Made by a program: the position numbers and the translations under genes. The notes under the pieces are model-generated. The model saw nothing but the letters and a program-made list of their open reading frames with translations. It was not told the DNA's origin and ran no database searches. DNA of 64,000 bases, taken from positions 1,240,001 through 1,304,000 of the forward strand of contig OW818695.1 in NCBI GenBank assembly GCA_942493345.1, given 5' to 3'. The stretch's first letter is position 1. Every line of letters starts with the position of its first letter. Shown piece after piece: positions 27,224-35,177 of this stretch. The DNA is from GWE2-42-39 sp942493345. Lineage in GTDB: Bacteria; Bacteroidota; Bacteroidia; Bacteroidales; Prolixibacteraceae.

Positions 27224-29602
27224 CTACATCGCTTTTACCTGCTGGATGGCCTGTTGCAATTGTGTACCTGTTTGCTGATCGTTGCCGTCCGATTTCAGGG
27301 CTTTTTCGTACAATTCAAGCGTTTTTGCCTTGTTCCCCGATTGAAGATAAATATTGCCCAGCAGGAATACCGAATTCAGGTTTGCCGGTTGCTTCTCAAT
27401 AATCTTTTTCAATACTGAAACAGCTTCTGTAGTTTTTTTATTCTGATTCAGGAAGAACGCATACGTATAACTGTATTTAGGATCGGCAGGCGCAGCTTCC
27501 ATCGCCCGGCGACTTAACTGAATAGCTTCGTCGGGGTTCTGTTTCGAAACGATAACACTCAGGTTATACAATGCCGTTGTGTTGGTCTTGTTGTGTTCCA
27601 GAACGTTGCGAAAAGATTTTTCTGATTCATCCATCTTATTCATTTCGGCCATCAAAAGGGCATAATTCAGGTTGGCCGCTTCGTTGTTAGGCTCCAGTTT
27701 CAATGCTTTTTTTAGGTATTCTTCAGCTTTGGCCGGATTGCCGTTTACGGAATACAAAAAACTACTGTTTACCAGAGGCATAAACGCGTCAGAATAAACT
27801 TTCAGGGCCGTTTCGTAGGAAGCAAGCGCCTTTTCGGCCTGTCCCATGTTTTGGTAGTGATTACCCAGATTGTAATGGGCGCTCCACGAATCGGGCCGGG
27901 TAACCAGCGATTCTTCGTATTCTTTGTTTACCTGGTCTACCAAAACGATTTCAGCAGCATTAAATTCTTCGCGCGGGAAAACAGATAAAGATGAAGCCGC
28001 AGCCAGACGAACCAGCCGGATAGGATCCTTTGCCGCTTTCAGCAAACATGCTTTTACTTCTGCCGAGCGGATGCCTAACAAACCATTGACTGCCGAACTG
28101 CGTACCAGCGGCGATGGATGATTGACCGCTTCAATCAGTACCGGGAATTTTTTGTCGTTGTTGTAACTTCCCAGCAGGCGGATCAACGAATTGGTGAAAA
28201 TATCGCCAAACTGATTCGTTGAGATCACTTTCAGCATTTCATCCACCCGGTTCCATTTTTGATTTTTTGCATCGTCAACCAAACTTCCAATATAAAGTGT
28301 TTTGGCCTGATAATCATTTTTGTGCCAAGAACGCACCTGCTTGTCGGCCCACTGCGGAGTTTTGTCAGTATGACACATATTGCAGGCATTGGGTGAGCCA
28401 AATTTGATGGTTGCCGACGGCATGGGCGGACGCATCGAATGGTCGCTGCGGTTCATGTGTCCAAACATGGTCATTGGCATGTGGCAATCGATACACCTCG
28501 GACTGTTTTCAGAAAGCGGATGGTGCGAGTGTTTATCGACATGTTCGGCATTTTCCTGATGACAGGAAACGCAGGCTTTGTTTGCTTCAACATTCACATC
28601 GCTTTTGAAACGGTATCTTCCGCTTGATGTGTGGCAGGTAACACAGTGTAATTTCCCTGAAATGGCACATTCGCTCATGTTCCACGAAGTAAATGTGTAA
28701 TTTTCACCCAGATCACGGCCATCGGGATAAAAATCAGTATTTTCCAGCGTGGTCAGGTCGTAATTATCGAAATATTTATCGCCCGGCATGTACGATGCCG
28801 TTATCGGTGTCATCTTTGCATGACAGGGAGCGCAACTGGCATTGTGTTGTTCGGCGGTGAATTTTTTGGTAACGATTAAACCAACATCTTCAGGAATCTT
28901 GTCCCCTTCTTTATAGTCTTTGAAAATGCGAATGTGTTCAGCGCTCGGACCGTGACAAGTTTCACAATTGATACCTGCTTCTTTCCAGTGTGTTTCGTAC
29001 GTATTTTTTACCAGGTCGAAATTATTACGCAACTGGCTCACATGACAACTGTAGCACGAAGTATTAAATGTATACTGAATATCAGTCCAACTCAAAGCCT
29101 CATCCGTTATCGACCTGTTTGGAAAATGGCGGATCGCCGATTCCGGATTGTTGTACCAGAGTTTTGTATTCAAGTTATACGCCAACGGCAACGTTTGTAA
29201 ACGCCCACCTTCCCAGGGAGTCAGGAAATAATACACATTTTTGCCCCCCAGCGCCCAAAGCACCTCGTATTTCTTTACCGAATCGTTTTTTCGTTCCTGA
29301 ATAAAAAGCAGGCTGTCTTCAGCAATGGCTTTATAAAAAGCATTTTCCATGAATATTTCATCCTGTCCAAGTGTTATTTCTTCAGCAATAAATTTTGCAG
29401 TTATCGGCTGCATTGCCAATCCGTGATGCGATGTTGACCAAAGTTTATAAAACTTTTCGTGGCATTCGATACACGAAGCCGATCCCGAAAAATCGGATTC
29501 AACTGCTGGTTCCGGTTTTTTATTCAGGCACGAAATGACGACAAAAAGTAAAATTATCAGAAACCCGATAAACGTTGGGAATATAAATTTGGCTGGCTTC
29601 AT
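27224..29602 (-). CDS. Octaheme c-type cytochrome with HEAT-like and TPR repeats
   Basis: A 792-residue lipoprotein (signal LLFVVISCLNKK). The first half has eight CxxCH haem-binding motifs: CIECH, CYSCH, CETCH, CAPCH, CVTCH, CVSCH, CIDCH and CNMCH, with many extra His residues (for example HSHHPLS) for distal ligation. A middle stretch (FPVLIEAVNHPSPLVRSSAV, then KACLLKAAKDPIRLVRLAA) looks like HEAT repeats. The C-terminal ~230 residues are about six TPR units (AHYNLGNHYQNMGQAEKALA and so on). It is transcribed alone. The layout resembles multihaem-TPR proteins of the cytochrome c554/nitrite-reductase-like group; periplasmic electron transfer with protein docking through TPRs is inferred. 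The electron donor and acceptor are unknown. Confidence 0.88.
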   Translation of the reverse strand: MKPAKFIFPTFIGFLIILLFVVISCLNKKPEPAVESDFSGSASCIECHEKFYKLWSTSHHGLAMQPITAKFIAEEITLGQDEIFMENAFYKAIAEDSLLFIQERKNDSVKKYEVLWALGGKNVYYFLTPWEGGRLQTLPLAYNLNTKLWYNNPESAIRHFPNRSITDEALSWTDIQYTFNTSCYSCHVSQLRNNFDLVKNTYETHWKEAGINCETCHGPSAEHIRIFKDYKEGDKIPEDVGLIVTKKFTAEQHNASCAPCHAKMTPITASYMPGDKYFDNYDLTTLENTDFYPDGRDLGENYTFTSWNMSECAISGKLHCVTCHTSSGRYRFKSDVNVEANKACVSCHQENAEHVDKHSHHPLSENSPRCIDCHMPMTMFGHMNRSDHSMRPPMPSATIKFGSPNACNMCHTDKTPQWADKQVRSWHKNDYQAKTLYIGSLVDDAKNQKWNRVDEMLKVISTNQFGDIFTNSLIRLLGSYNNDKKFPVLIEAVNHPSPLVRSSAVNGLLGIRSAEVKACLLKAAKDPIRLVRLAAASSLSVFPREEFNAAEIVLVDQVNKEYEESLVTRPDSWSAHYNLGNHYQNMGQAEKALASYETALKVYSDAFMPLVNSSFLYSVNGNPAKAEEYLKKALKLEPNNEAANLNYALLMAEMNKMDESEKSFRNVLEHNKTNTTALYNLSVIVSKQNPDEAIQLSRRAMEAAPADPKYSYTYAFFLNQNKKTTEAVSVLKKIIEKQPANLNSVFLLGNIYLQSGNKAKTLELYEKALKSDGNDQQTGTQLQQAIQQVKAM

Positions 29603-29744
29603 AAGTTGTTCAGTTCAAAATTCAGATACAAATATGCTGCTTATTTTTTTAAGAAGAAAATTTCATGGCGTCCCGGAAAATGAAGAAAAGGATGTCTGTC
29701 ATTGAACCCAAAAGCAATCTTTCAGAAATGGATTTGGAAGAAAT

Positions 29745-30320
29745 TTATTTTTTGTAGAAGTTCATTTCTTCGATATACTGCCACGTCTTTGGCGGTAAAA
29801 AATGGCGAACGTCTTTTCCTTCGCGGATCGCTTCTCGAATAAACGTTGCCGAGATTTCCATCAGCGGAGCTTCGGTGATCTCAATGTTTTTGTGGGGCAT
29901 ATATGCCTGCGCATCGAAACCGGGACGCGGATAAACAATGATCCGGTGATTTTCGATGATTTGCTCGTAATTCTTCCACTTGTGAAAATGTTCCAGATTA
30001 TCGGAACCCATCAGAATTGAAAACTGGTGAGCGGGAAATTCTTCCTGCAAATACGTCAATGTATCGATTGTATATGATGGCTTCGGAAGTTTAAATTCGA
30101 TGCTGCTGGCCCTCATCCGGCTGTCGCTATCGATGGCGCGGTTCACCAGTTCGAGGCGCTGATAATCGCCGAGCATATTTTGCTTTTGCTTGAACGGGCT
30201 TTGCGGGCTCACCACAAACCAAAGCTGGTTGATGTCGGTAAATTCGAGCATGTAATTGGCAATAGCCAGATGGCCAATGTGGATGGGATTAAACGTACCA
30301 AAATACAAGCCGACTTTCAT
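29745..30320 (-). CDS. nadD: Nicotinate-nucleotide adenylyltransferase
   Basis: A 191-residue enzyme joining nicotinate mononucleotide and ATP to form deamido-NAD in NAD synthesis. The ATG at 30320 (MKVGLYFGTFNPIHIGH) is chosen over an in-frame TTG two codons earlier. The GTFNPIHIGH motif binds the nucleotide; SPQSPFKQK, YTIDTLTYL and the C-terminal ISATFIREAIREGKDVRHFLP, containing the ISxTxxR signature, complete the active site. It follows gmk by 11 bases, an order common in this phylum. Confidence 0.95.
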   Translation of the reverse strand: MKVGLYFGTFNPIHIGHLAIANYMLEFTDINQLWFVVSPQSPFKQKQNMLGDYQRLELVNRAIDSDSRMRASSIEFKLPKPSYTIDTLTYLQEEFPAHQFSILMGSDNLEHFHKWKNYEQIIENHRIIVYPRPGFDAQAYMPHKNIEITEAPLMEISATFIREAIREGKDVRHFLPPKTWQYIEEMNFYKK

Positions 30321-30331
30321 CTTCAAATTTT

Positions 30332-30901
30332 TTATTTTTCAAACAGAAACTCCCCCACGATACGTTCTGCCTCGGCAAATGCCCGTTCCAAATGATCATT
30401 TACAAGAATAACGTCGAATTTGGGGGCAAACGAAAGTTCGTATTCGGCTTTTTGCACCCGCTTTTCAATCACTTCGGGTGCATCGGTCGAGCGGACAACC
30501 AGGCGGTTGCGAAGTTCTTCAACCGAAGGCGGTTTCACAAAAACGGCCAGCGCTTCATCGCCATAATACTTTTTGATGTTGAGCCCGCCAACCACATCCA
30601 CATCGAAAACCACATGTTTCCCGCTATTGCGGATGCGTTCGACTTCCGATTTTAACGTACCATAACAAGTTCCGGCATACACTTCTTCCCATTCGAGAAA
30701 TTCACCGGCTTCCACTTTTTTCTGAAATTCTTCCGGAGTCAGGAAATAATAATCTTTGCCATCGGTTTCGGTGTGCCGCATTCCCCGGCTGGTGGCCGAA
30801 ATCGAAAATTCAAGATTGAACCCGCCTGCCAGCAGGTGCTTTACGATGGTGGTTTTACCTGCTCCCGACGGAGCCGAAAATATGAAGAGTTTTCCTTTCA
30901 T
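30332..30901 (-). CDS. gmk: Guanylate kinase
   Basis: A 189-residue enzyme converting GMP and ATP to GDP and ADP. The P-loop is FSAPSGAGKTTI. GMP-binding residues follow in SATSRGMRHTETDGKDYYFL and GEFLEWEEVYAGTCYGTLK, and VFDVDVVGGLNIKK matches the central segment. Length is normal. It is part of a run yicC - four-helix-bundle gene - gmk - nadD on the minus strand. Confidence 0.95.
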   Translation of the reverse strand: MKGKLFIFSAPSGAGKTTIVKHLLAGGFNLEFSISATSRGMRHTETDGKDYYFLTPEEFQKKVEAGEFLEWEEVYAGTCYGTLKSEVERIRNSGKHVVFDVDVVGGLNIKKYYGDEALAVFVKPPSVEELRNRLVVRSTDAPEVIEKRVQKAEYELSFAPKFDVILVNDHLERAFAEAERIVGEFLFEK

Positions 30902-30908
30902 TTCAACA

Positions 30909-30936
30909 AGTCAAAAGTCAAAAGTCAAAAGTCAAA
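30909..30936. repeat. Tandem heptamer (AGTCAAA)x4
   Basis: Four exact 7-base copies just upstream of the gmk start and downstream of the four-helix-bundle gene. They form one border of that gene. Confidence 0.85.
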
Positions 30937-30945
30937 AAAGGGATA

Positions 30946-31308
30946 CTAACTGTTGTTTTTCTTCGACTTTACAACAATACTCCCTAAAATTTTCTTTAAT
31001 TCTTCTGATTCGTTAATTAAAAATATTAATTCTGAAATATGTATTTCAGAAGAGTTATTTGTGGCTTCGATAATTCTCAGCCAATAATTGCTTTCCCTTA
31101 TTTCTTTAAGAGAAATTTCTGCTTTATAAATAAAATCTGCTTTTGAAGAACCAGCTTGTGATTCTTCATAATTTGCCCCAGATGAAGTTGCTGATTTTGC
31201 AAGTTGATACCGAATAATTTTATTTTCGGCATTCCCAGGCAACGATTGCAGAAACTTTATAACCCTGACTGCAAAATTGAATAATCTGTTTTTAAGATTG
31301 TTTTCCAT
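30946..31308 (-). CDS. Four-helix bundle protein (S23/IVP, bAvd-like family)
   Basis: A 120-residue, helix-rich protein with family stretches FNFAVRVIKFLQSLP, YQLAKSATSSGANYEESQA, FIYKAEISLKEIRESNYWLR and LINESEELKKILGSIV. Relatives include proteins encoded in 23S rRNA intervening sequences and the Avd accessory protein of diversity-generating retroelements; no reverse transcriptase or variable gene is visible here. It interrupts the yicC-gmk gene pair and is bordered by heptamer repeats on both sides, which suggests it arrived as an insertion. Its cellular role is unknown; nucleic-acid binding is known for Avd. Confidence 0.82.
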   Translation of the reverse strand: MENNLKNRLFNFAVRVIKFLQSLPGNAENKIIRYQLAKSATSSGANYEESQAGSSKADFIYKAEISLKEIRESNYWLRIIEATNNSSEIHISELIFLINESEELKKILGSIVVKSKKNNS

Positions 31309-31357
31309 TTCCTGTTCAAGTTACAACGAATACAGCATATTCCCCATCGTATTCTCG

Positions 31358-31392
31358 CCTTCTGCCTTTTTACTTTTGCCTTTTACCTTGAA
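31358..31392. repeat. Degenerate heptamer repeat upstream of the four-helix-bundle gene
   Basis: On the minus strand this reads as successive 7-mers AAAGGCA, AAAGTAA, AAAGGCA, GAAGGCG. It lies just after the yicC stop and forms the other border of the four-helix-bundle gene. Confidence 0.5.
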
Positions 31393-31395
31393 AAC

Positions 31396-32274
31396 CTACA
31401 GTACATTCAGAACCTGTTCCTTGATTCGTTCCAGGTTGTCTTTCATTTTCACAACAATCTTCTGGATATTGCTTTCATTGGCTTTCGACCCCAGTGTATT
31501 CACCTCGCGGCCAATTTCCTGAGCAATAAAACCAAGTTTCCGTCCCGAGTCGGTGCTGTCTTCGTGCAATGTTTCCAGAAAATACTGGCAATGGTTCAGC
31601 AAACGCACTTTTTCTTCGTTGATATCCAACTTTTCCAAATAGTAAATCAGCTCCTGTTCGAAGCGGTTTTTGTCGAAATTGCCATTCAGTTGCAATTCGT
31701 CCATATTGTCTTTGAGACGTGCTTTTACCGTTTCAATGCGTTGCCCTTCGTAAGGTTCAACGTCTTTCAGCAGCGCCATGATTCCATCGATGTTGTTACG
31801 GACGTCGATTTCCAATGCATCGCCTTCCTGCCCGCGGAAAACATTTACCATATTCAGCGCATCAATCAGCTTTCCCCGGATCACCTTCCATTCCTCTTCG
31901 TCAAGTTGTTCGTAAGTCATTTTTACGGCATCGGGCAAACGAAGAATCGACTGCATGGTCAATTCGCTGATGGGAATATTCAAATCTGCGTTGATTTTTT
32001 CCATTTGCCTGAAATAACCTTTTACGATGCTTTCGTTTATCGCTGCATTGGTTTCTTCACCCAGGTTTTCAATGTAAAAAGCCAGATCGACTTTTCCCCG
32101 GACCAGGTATTCCGAAATAAGTTTCCTGATTTCAATGTCTTTTTCACGGTACAGGGCGGGGATTCTCGTGTTTATATCGAGCTGTTTGCTGTTCAGCGAC
32201 TTAATTTCAAGAGTAATTTTTTTGTTTCCAACTTCAAATTCAGCTTTTCCAAAGCCGGTCATCGATTTAATCAT
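31396..32274 (-). CDS. yicC: YicC family endoribonuclease
   Basis: A 292-residue protein matching YicC across its length. The N-terminus MIKSMTGFGKAEFE is nearly invariant in the family, SLNSKQLDINTRIP follows, and the C-terminal DUF1732 part ends GFIAQEIGREVNTLGSKAN. E. coli YicC is reported to be a ribonuclease acting on a small RNA; the family's wider role is less clear. It often sits upstream of gmk, as here with one gene inserted. A TAACTTTG box at 32305-32298 may be its -7 promoter element. Confidence 0.92.
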   Translation of the reverse strand: MIKSMTGFGKAEFEVGNKKITLEIKSLNSKQLDINTRIPALYREKDIEIRKLISEYLVRGKVDLAFYIENLGEETNAAINESIVKGYFRQMEKINADLNIPISELTMQSILRLPDAVKMTYEQLDEEEWKVIRGKLIDALNMVNVFRGQEGDALEIDVRNNIDGIMALLKDVEPYEGQRIETVKARLKDNMDELQLNGNFDKNRFEQELIYYLEKLDINEEKVRLLNHCQYFLETLHEDSTDSGRKLGFIAQEIGREVNTLGSKANESNIQKIVVKMKDNLERIKEQVLNVL

Positions 32275-32507
32275 CTGCCTAAAATTTTAATTGAGTCCAA
32301 AGTTACTATTTTATGTGTAAAAACGGTTTCTTTTTTTGTCTGAACAAGAAGTCAAGAATGTTGCTGAATCCGGTATTGAAAGAAGCCCATTCCAGCTCCC
32401 TGCAATGTAAAATTCCGAGCCCCAACGGGAGATGGTGAAATTGCGGCTGGTATTTCCCGGTGATTAATCAATGACATCAAGATAACGAATGAAAGTACTT
32501 TGCTGAT

Positions 32508-32533
32508 ATGGGTGCCGCGATTTTTAATCGCTC
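32508..32533 (-). repeat. Single palindromic repeat unit, inverted orientation
   Basis: GCGATTAAAAATCGC followed by GGCACCC on the minus strand matches the palindrome-plus-GCACCC plan of the array at 32571-32692, with different but still complementary arms. It lies inside a 70-codon minus-strand open frame (32352-32564) that has no recognised relative and is probably not a gene. Confidence 0.6.
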
Positions 32534-32570
32534 GTTTTGGGGTAGATAATTTGCAATTACACATTTTTAT

Positions 32571-32692
32571 AACCGGAGATTAAAATCTCTGCAGCCCAAA
32601 AAATCGAAGATTAAAAATCTCCACACCTGATAACTGGAGATTAGAAATCTCCACACTCGGGAAACCGGAAGTTAAAAACTTCCGCACCCGGT
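32571..32692 (+). repeat. Four tandem ~31-bp palindromic units
   Basis: Units begin near 32573, 32605, 32635 and 32666. Each has an arm, a loop of A-rich bases, the complementary arm and a tail close to GCACCC: GGAGATTAAAATCTCT, GAAGATTAAAAATCTCC, GGAGATTAGAAATCTCC and GGAAGTTAAAAACTTCC. The fourth unit changes both arms together, so pairing is kept. It lies between yicC and rbfA. A further copy is at 63406-63436. Confidence 0.85.
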
Positions 32693-32750
32693 ATAAACTT
32701 CTATTATTCGGGATTGTTGATTACCTTTGAAACCTGAAAACAAAACGAAC

Positions 32751-33089
32751 ATGGAATCGACACGACAAAACAAAATATCGCGGCTGATACAAAAAGAGCT
32801 GGCTGAAATTTTTCAGAAAGAAAGCCGCGAACTGTTCCACGGCAAAATGATCAGTGTGACTACCGTTCGGGTAACCAGCGATTTATCGCTTGCCCGTGCG
32901 TATCTCAGTATTTTCCCTTCGGAAAAAATGGACGAATTGATGAAAGAGATTAAGCAGCTTGCACCGAAAATCCGTTTCGAGTTGGGCAAAAAAACCGGGA
33001 AACAGTTGCGGGTAATTCCCAGCCTCGAATTTTATATCGACGACAGCCTCGACTACATTGACAATATCGACCGTCTTTTAAAGGAATAG
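32751..33089 (+). CDS. rbfA: 30S ribosome-binding factor A
   Basis: A 112-residue protein from the ATG at 32751 (MESTRQNKISRLIQKELAEI), preferred to an upstream in-frame start because RbfA proteins begin with this helix. It has the KH-like fold signature with VTTVRVTSDLSLARAYLSIF and the final PSLEFYIDDSLDYIDNIDRL. RbfA binds the 30S subunit near the 16S rRNA 5' helix and is needed for its maturation and cold growth. TACCTTTG at 32722-32729 is a candidate -7 box. The methyltransferase gene starts one base after its stop. Confidence 0.95.
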   Translation: MESTRQNKISRLIQKELAEIFQKESRELFHGKMISVTTVRVTSDLSLARAYLSIFPSEKMDELMKEIKQLAPKIRFELGKKTGKQLRVIPSLEFYIDDSLDYIDNIDRLLKE

Positions 33090-33090
33090 T

Positions 33091-33906
33091 ATGCAGTACG
33101 ATCCCATCAAACGGTCGCTGGGACGGTTTTTCAACCAGCTGCCCATTCTCCGGAAACTGTTTTACCGCCTGCTCGACTGGTTGCTGCTTCGTTCGTGGCA
33201 CGTCCGCAAAGAACTGCGTCGGCTAAAAAACGAAGGTTTGTTGGCCCCGTCGATTTTCGATGCCGGTTCGGGCTTCGGGCAATATTCGTACCGGATGGCA
33301 ACAATGTTCCCAAAAGCAAACATTGTTGCTGCCGACATTAAAGAAGAACAGATTGCCGATTGCAATGGTTTTTTCAGCAAAATAGGCCTTTCTGGGCGGG
33401 TACATTTTCAACTGGCCAACCTGACCCAATATTCTGTAAAAGAAAAATACGACCTGATTATCTCGGTGGATGTGATGGAACATATTGAAGAAGACCGGAA
33501 AGTGTTTGTGAATTTCTGTACATCGATGAAACCCGGCGGGGTGCTGCTCATTTCAACACCATCAGACCAGGGCGGTTCCGATGCGCACGATCCCAAAGGA
33601 GGGGCACACGGGTTCATCGGCGAACATGTACGCGACGGGTACAACATCCTGGAGATTGAAGAAAAACTGCTGACGGCCGGTTTTCGCAAGGTGGAAGCAC
33701 ATTATTCGTACGGCTGGCCGGGAAAAATTTCGTGGAAGTTGTCGATGAAATTCCCGATTCTGATGCTGGGTGCCAGCAAACTATTTTTCGTCATTCTTCC
33801 GTTTTATTACCTGGTAACATTCCCATTCTCTATTCTATTGAATTATCTCGACATCAGCATAAAACACAAAACCGGAACCGGTTTAATCGTAAAAGCGACT
33901 AAATAA
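33091..33906 (+). CDS. Class I SAM-dependent methyltransferase
   Basis: A 271-residue protein. The SAM-binding motif I is IFDAGSGFGQYS near residue 54, the acidic end of strand 2 is VAADIKEEQI, and motif IV is LIISVDVMEHIEED, typical of Methyltransf_11/23 folds. A hydrophobic C-terminal segment (LFFVILPFYYLVTFPFSILL) may sit in or on the membrane. Bacteroidota often encode this gene between rbfA and a LolE-like permease, as here. The methyl acceptor is unknown; the membrane segment hints at a lipid or polyprenyl-linked substrate, which is only a guess. Confidence 0.88.
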   Translation: MQYDPIKRSLGRFFNQLPILRKLFYRLLDWLLLRSWHVRKELRRLKNEGLLAPSIFDAGSGFGQYSYRMATMFPKANIVAADIKEEQIADCNGFFSKIGLSGRVHFQLANLTQYSVKEKYDLIISVDVMEHIEEDRKVFVNFCTSMKPGGVLLISTPSDQGGSDAHDPKGGAHGFIGEHVRDGYNILEIEEKLLTAGFRKVEAHYSYGWPGKISWKLSMKFPILMLGASKLFFVILPFYYLVTFPFSILLNYLDISIKHKTGTGLIVKATK

Positions 33907-33908
33907 AA

Positions 33909-35141
33909 TTGAAACTTGCGTTTTACATAGCCCGCCGCTACCTGGTCTCGAAAAAGTCGGTCAACGTGATCAACATTATTTCGGGAGTTTCCATTGCCGG
34001 AGTTTGCACCGGAACATTGGCGCTGGTGATTGTGCTTTCGGTAATGAACGGAATCAGCAGCCTGATTGCTGATAATTTTTCGTCGTTCGACCCCGACCTG
34101 AAAATTACGCCTGTCGAAGGAAAATCGTTTTTGACAACCGATGCTGATTTCGATAAAGTGAAACAGCTTCCCGAAGTGGCTTCGTTCACCGAAACGATTG
34201 AAGAAAATGCAATGCTGTCCTACAAAGAGAGAGATTACCCAGCCACGGTAAAAGGCGTTCCCGACCGGTACGACCAAATCATCGGGCTCGATTCAACATT
34301 TGTAACTGAAGGAAAATTTATGCTGGACAGTCCACCACATCAGTTTGCCGTGGTTGGACAGGGAATTGCATGGTACCTTTCACTGGGCATTACATTTACC
34401 GATCCTCTAAATTTTTATGCGCCGAAAAAAGGAAAGACATCGCGGCTGAACCTGAACGACGCGTTCTCTAAAGATTATCTCTTTGCGTCGGGCATTTTCT
34501 CGGTTCACCAGGAAGTTGATTCGAAATATATTCTGGTGCCTTTCGACTTTGCCCGCGAACTTTTCCAGATGGGAAACCGCATCAGTTCGGTTGAAATTCA
34601 GTTGAAAGAATCGGCTGATTTGAAAAAAGTTCAGAAAAAAACGGAAACTATTTTAGGTCACAATTTTGCGGTGAAAGATCAATACGCGCAACACGAACTG
34701 ATTTACAAGGTGATGAAATCGGAAAAATGGTATATCGTGCTGATCCTCGGTTTCATCCTGGTGATTGCTTCATTCAACATTTTGAGTTCGCTGAGTATGC
34801 TGATTATCGACAAGAAACAGGATGTGGCTATTTTGCAAAGTATGGGAGCCGAAACGAAATTAATCCGGCGGATTTTCATGATTGAAGGCTGGCTGATTTC
34901 GGTTATCGGGGCGTTTGCAGGCATTGTTCTGGGCGTTTTACTGGTGTGGCTTCAGACCAAATTCGAATTGCTGAAATTGCCCGGAAATGAAGGAACTTAC
35001 ATCATGTCGGCTTACCCGGTACAATTGCAAATCCCCGATCTTTTTATCATTTTTTTCCTGGTGGCTGGAATTGGGTTTCTGGCTTCGTGGTACCCGGTTC
35101 GTTATATTTCAGGGAAATATCTGTCGTTTAATCAGGAATAG
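33909..35141 (+). CDS. FtsX-like ABC transporter permease (LolC/E type)
   Basis: A 410-residue inner-membrane protein with the LolC/E plan: one N-terminal helix (residues 20-45), a large periplasmic MacB_PCD-like domain, then three helices near 275, 325 and 375. The start is a TTG at 33909 giving (M)KLAFYIARRYLVSKKSVN, the standard opening of this family; no ATG is available before residue 40. The family signature DKKQDVAILQSMGAETKLIRRIFMIEGW is present. Such proteins extract lipoproteins from the inner membrane for transport to the outer membrane, with an ATPase encoded elsewhere. It sits two bases after the methyltransferase. Confidence 0.9.
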   Translation: MKLAFYIARRYLVSKKSVNVINIISGVSIAGVCTGTLALVIVLSVMNGISSLIADNFSSFDPDLKITPVEGKSFLTTDADFDKVKQLPEVASFTETIEENAMLSYKERDYPATVKGVPDRYDQIIGLDSTFVTEGKFMLDSPPHQFAVVGQGIAWYLSLGITFTDPLNFYAPKKGKTSRLNLNDAFSKDYLFASGIFSVHQEVDSKYILVPFDFARELFQMGNRISSVEIQLKESADLKKVQKKTETILGHNFAVKDQYAQHELIYKVMKSEKWYIVLILGFILVIASFNILSSLSMLIIDKKQDVAILQSMGAETKLIRRIFMIEGWLISVIGAFAGIVLGVLLVWLQTKFELLKLPGNEGTYIMSAYPVQLQIPDLFIIFFLVAGIGFLASWYPVRYISGKYLSFNQE

Positions 35142-35177
35142 AATCGTTTCATACTTCTCTCCAAGGGCTTCTCTTGC

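Noticed and set aside
30946..31308. Diversity-generating retroelement based on the Avd-like protein
   Set aside because: No reverse transcriptase, template repeat or variable repeat is visible nearby.
31564..32343. 259-codon open frame opposite yicC
   Set aside because: Antisense shadow rich in Phe and His from codon complementarity; YicC is clearly the real gene.
32352..32564. 70-codon open frame upstream of yicC
   Set aside because: No recognised relative and it contains a palindromic repeat unit; probably chance or a remnant.
32571..32692. CRISPR array
   Set aside because: The ~31-bp units are palindromic and adjoin directly with no unique spacers, and no cas genes are present.
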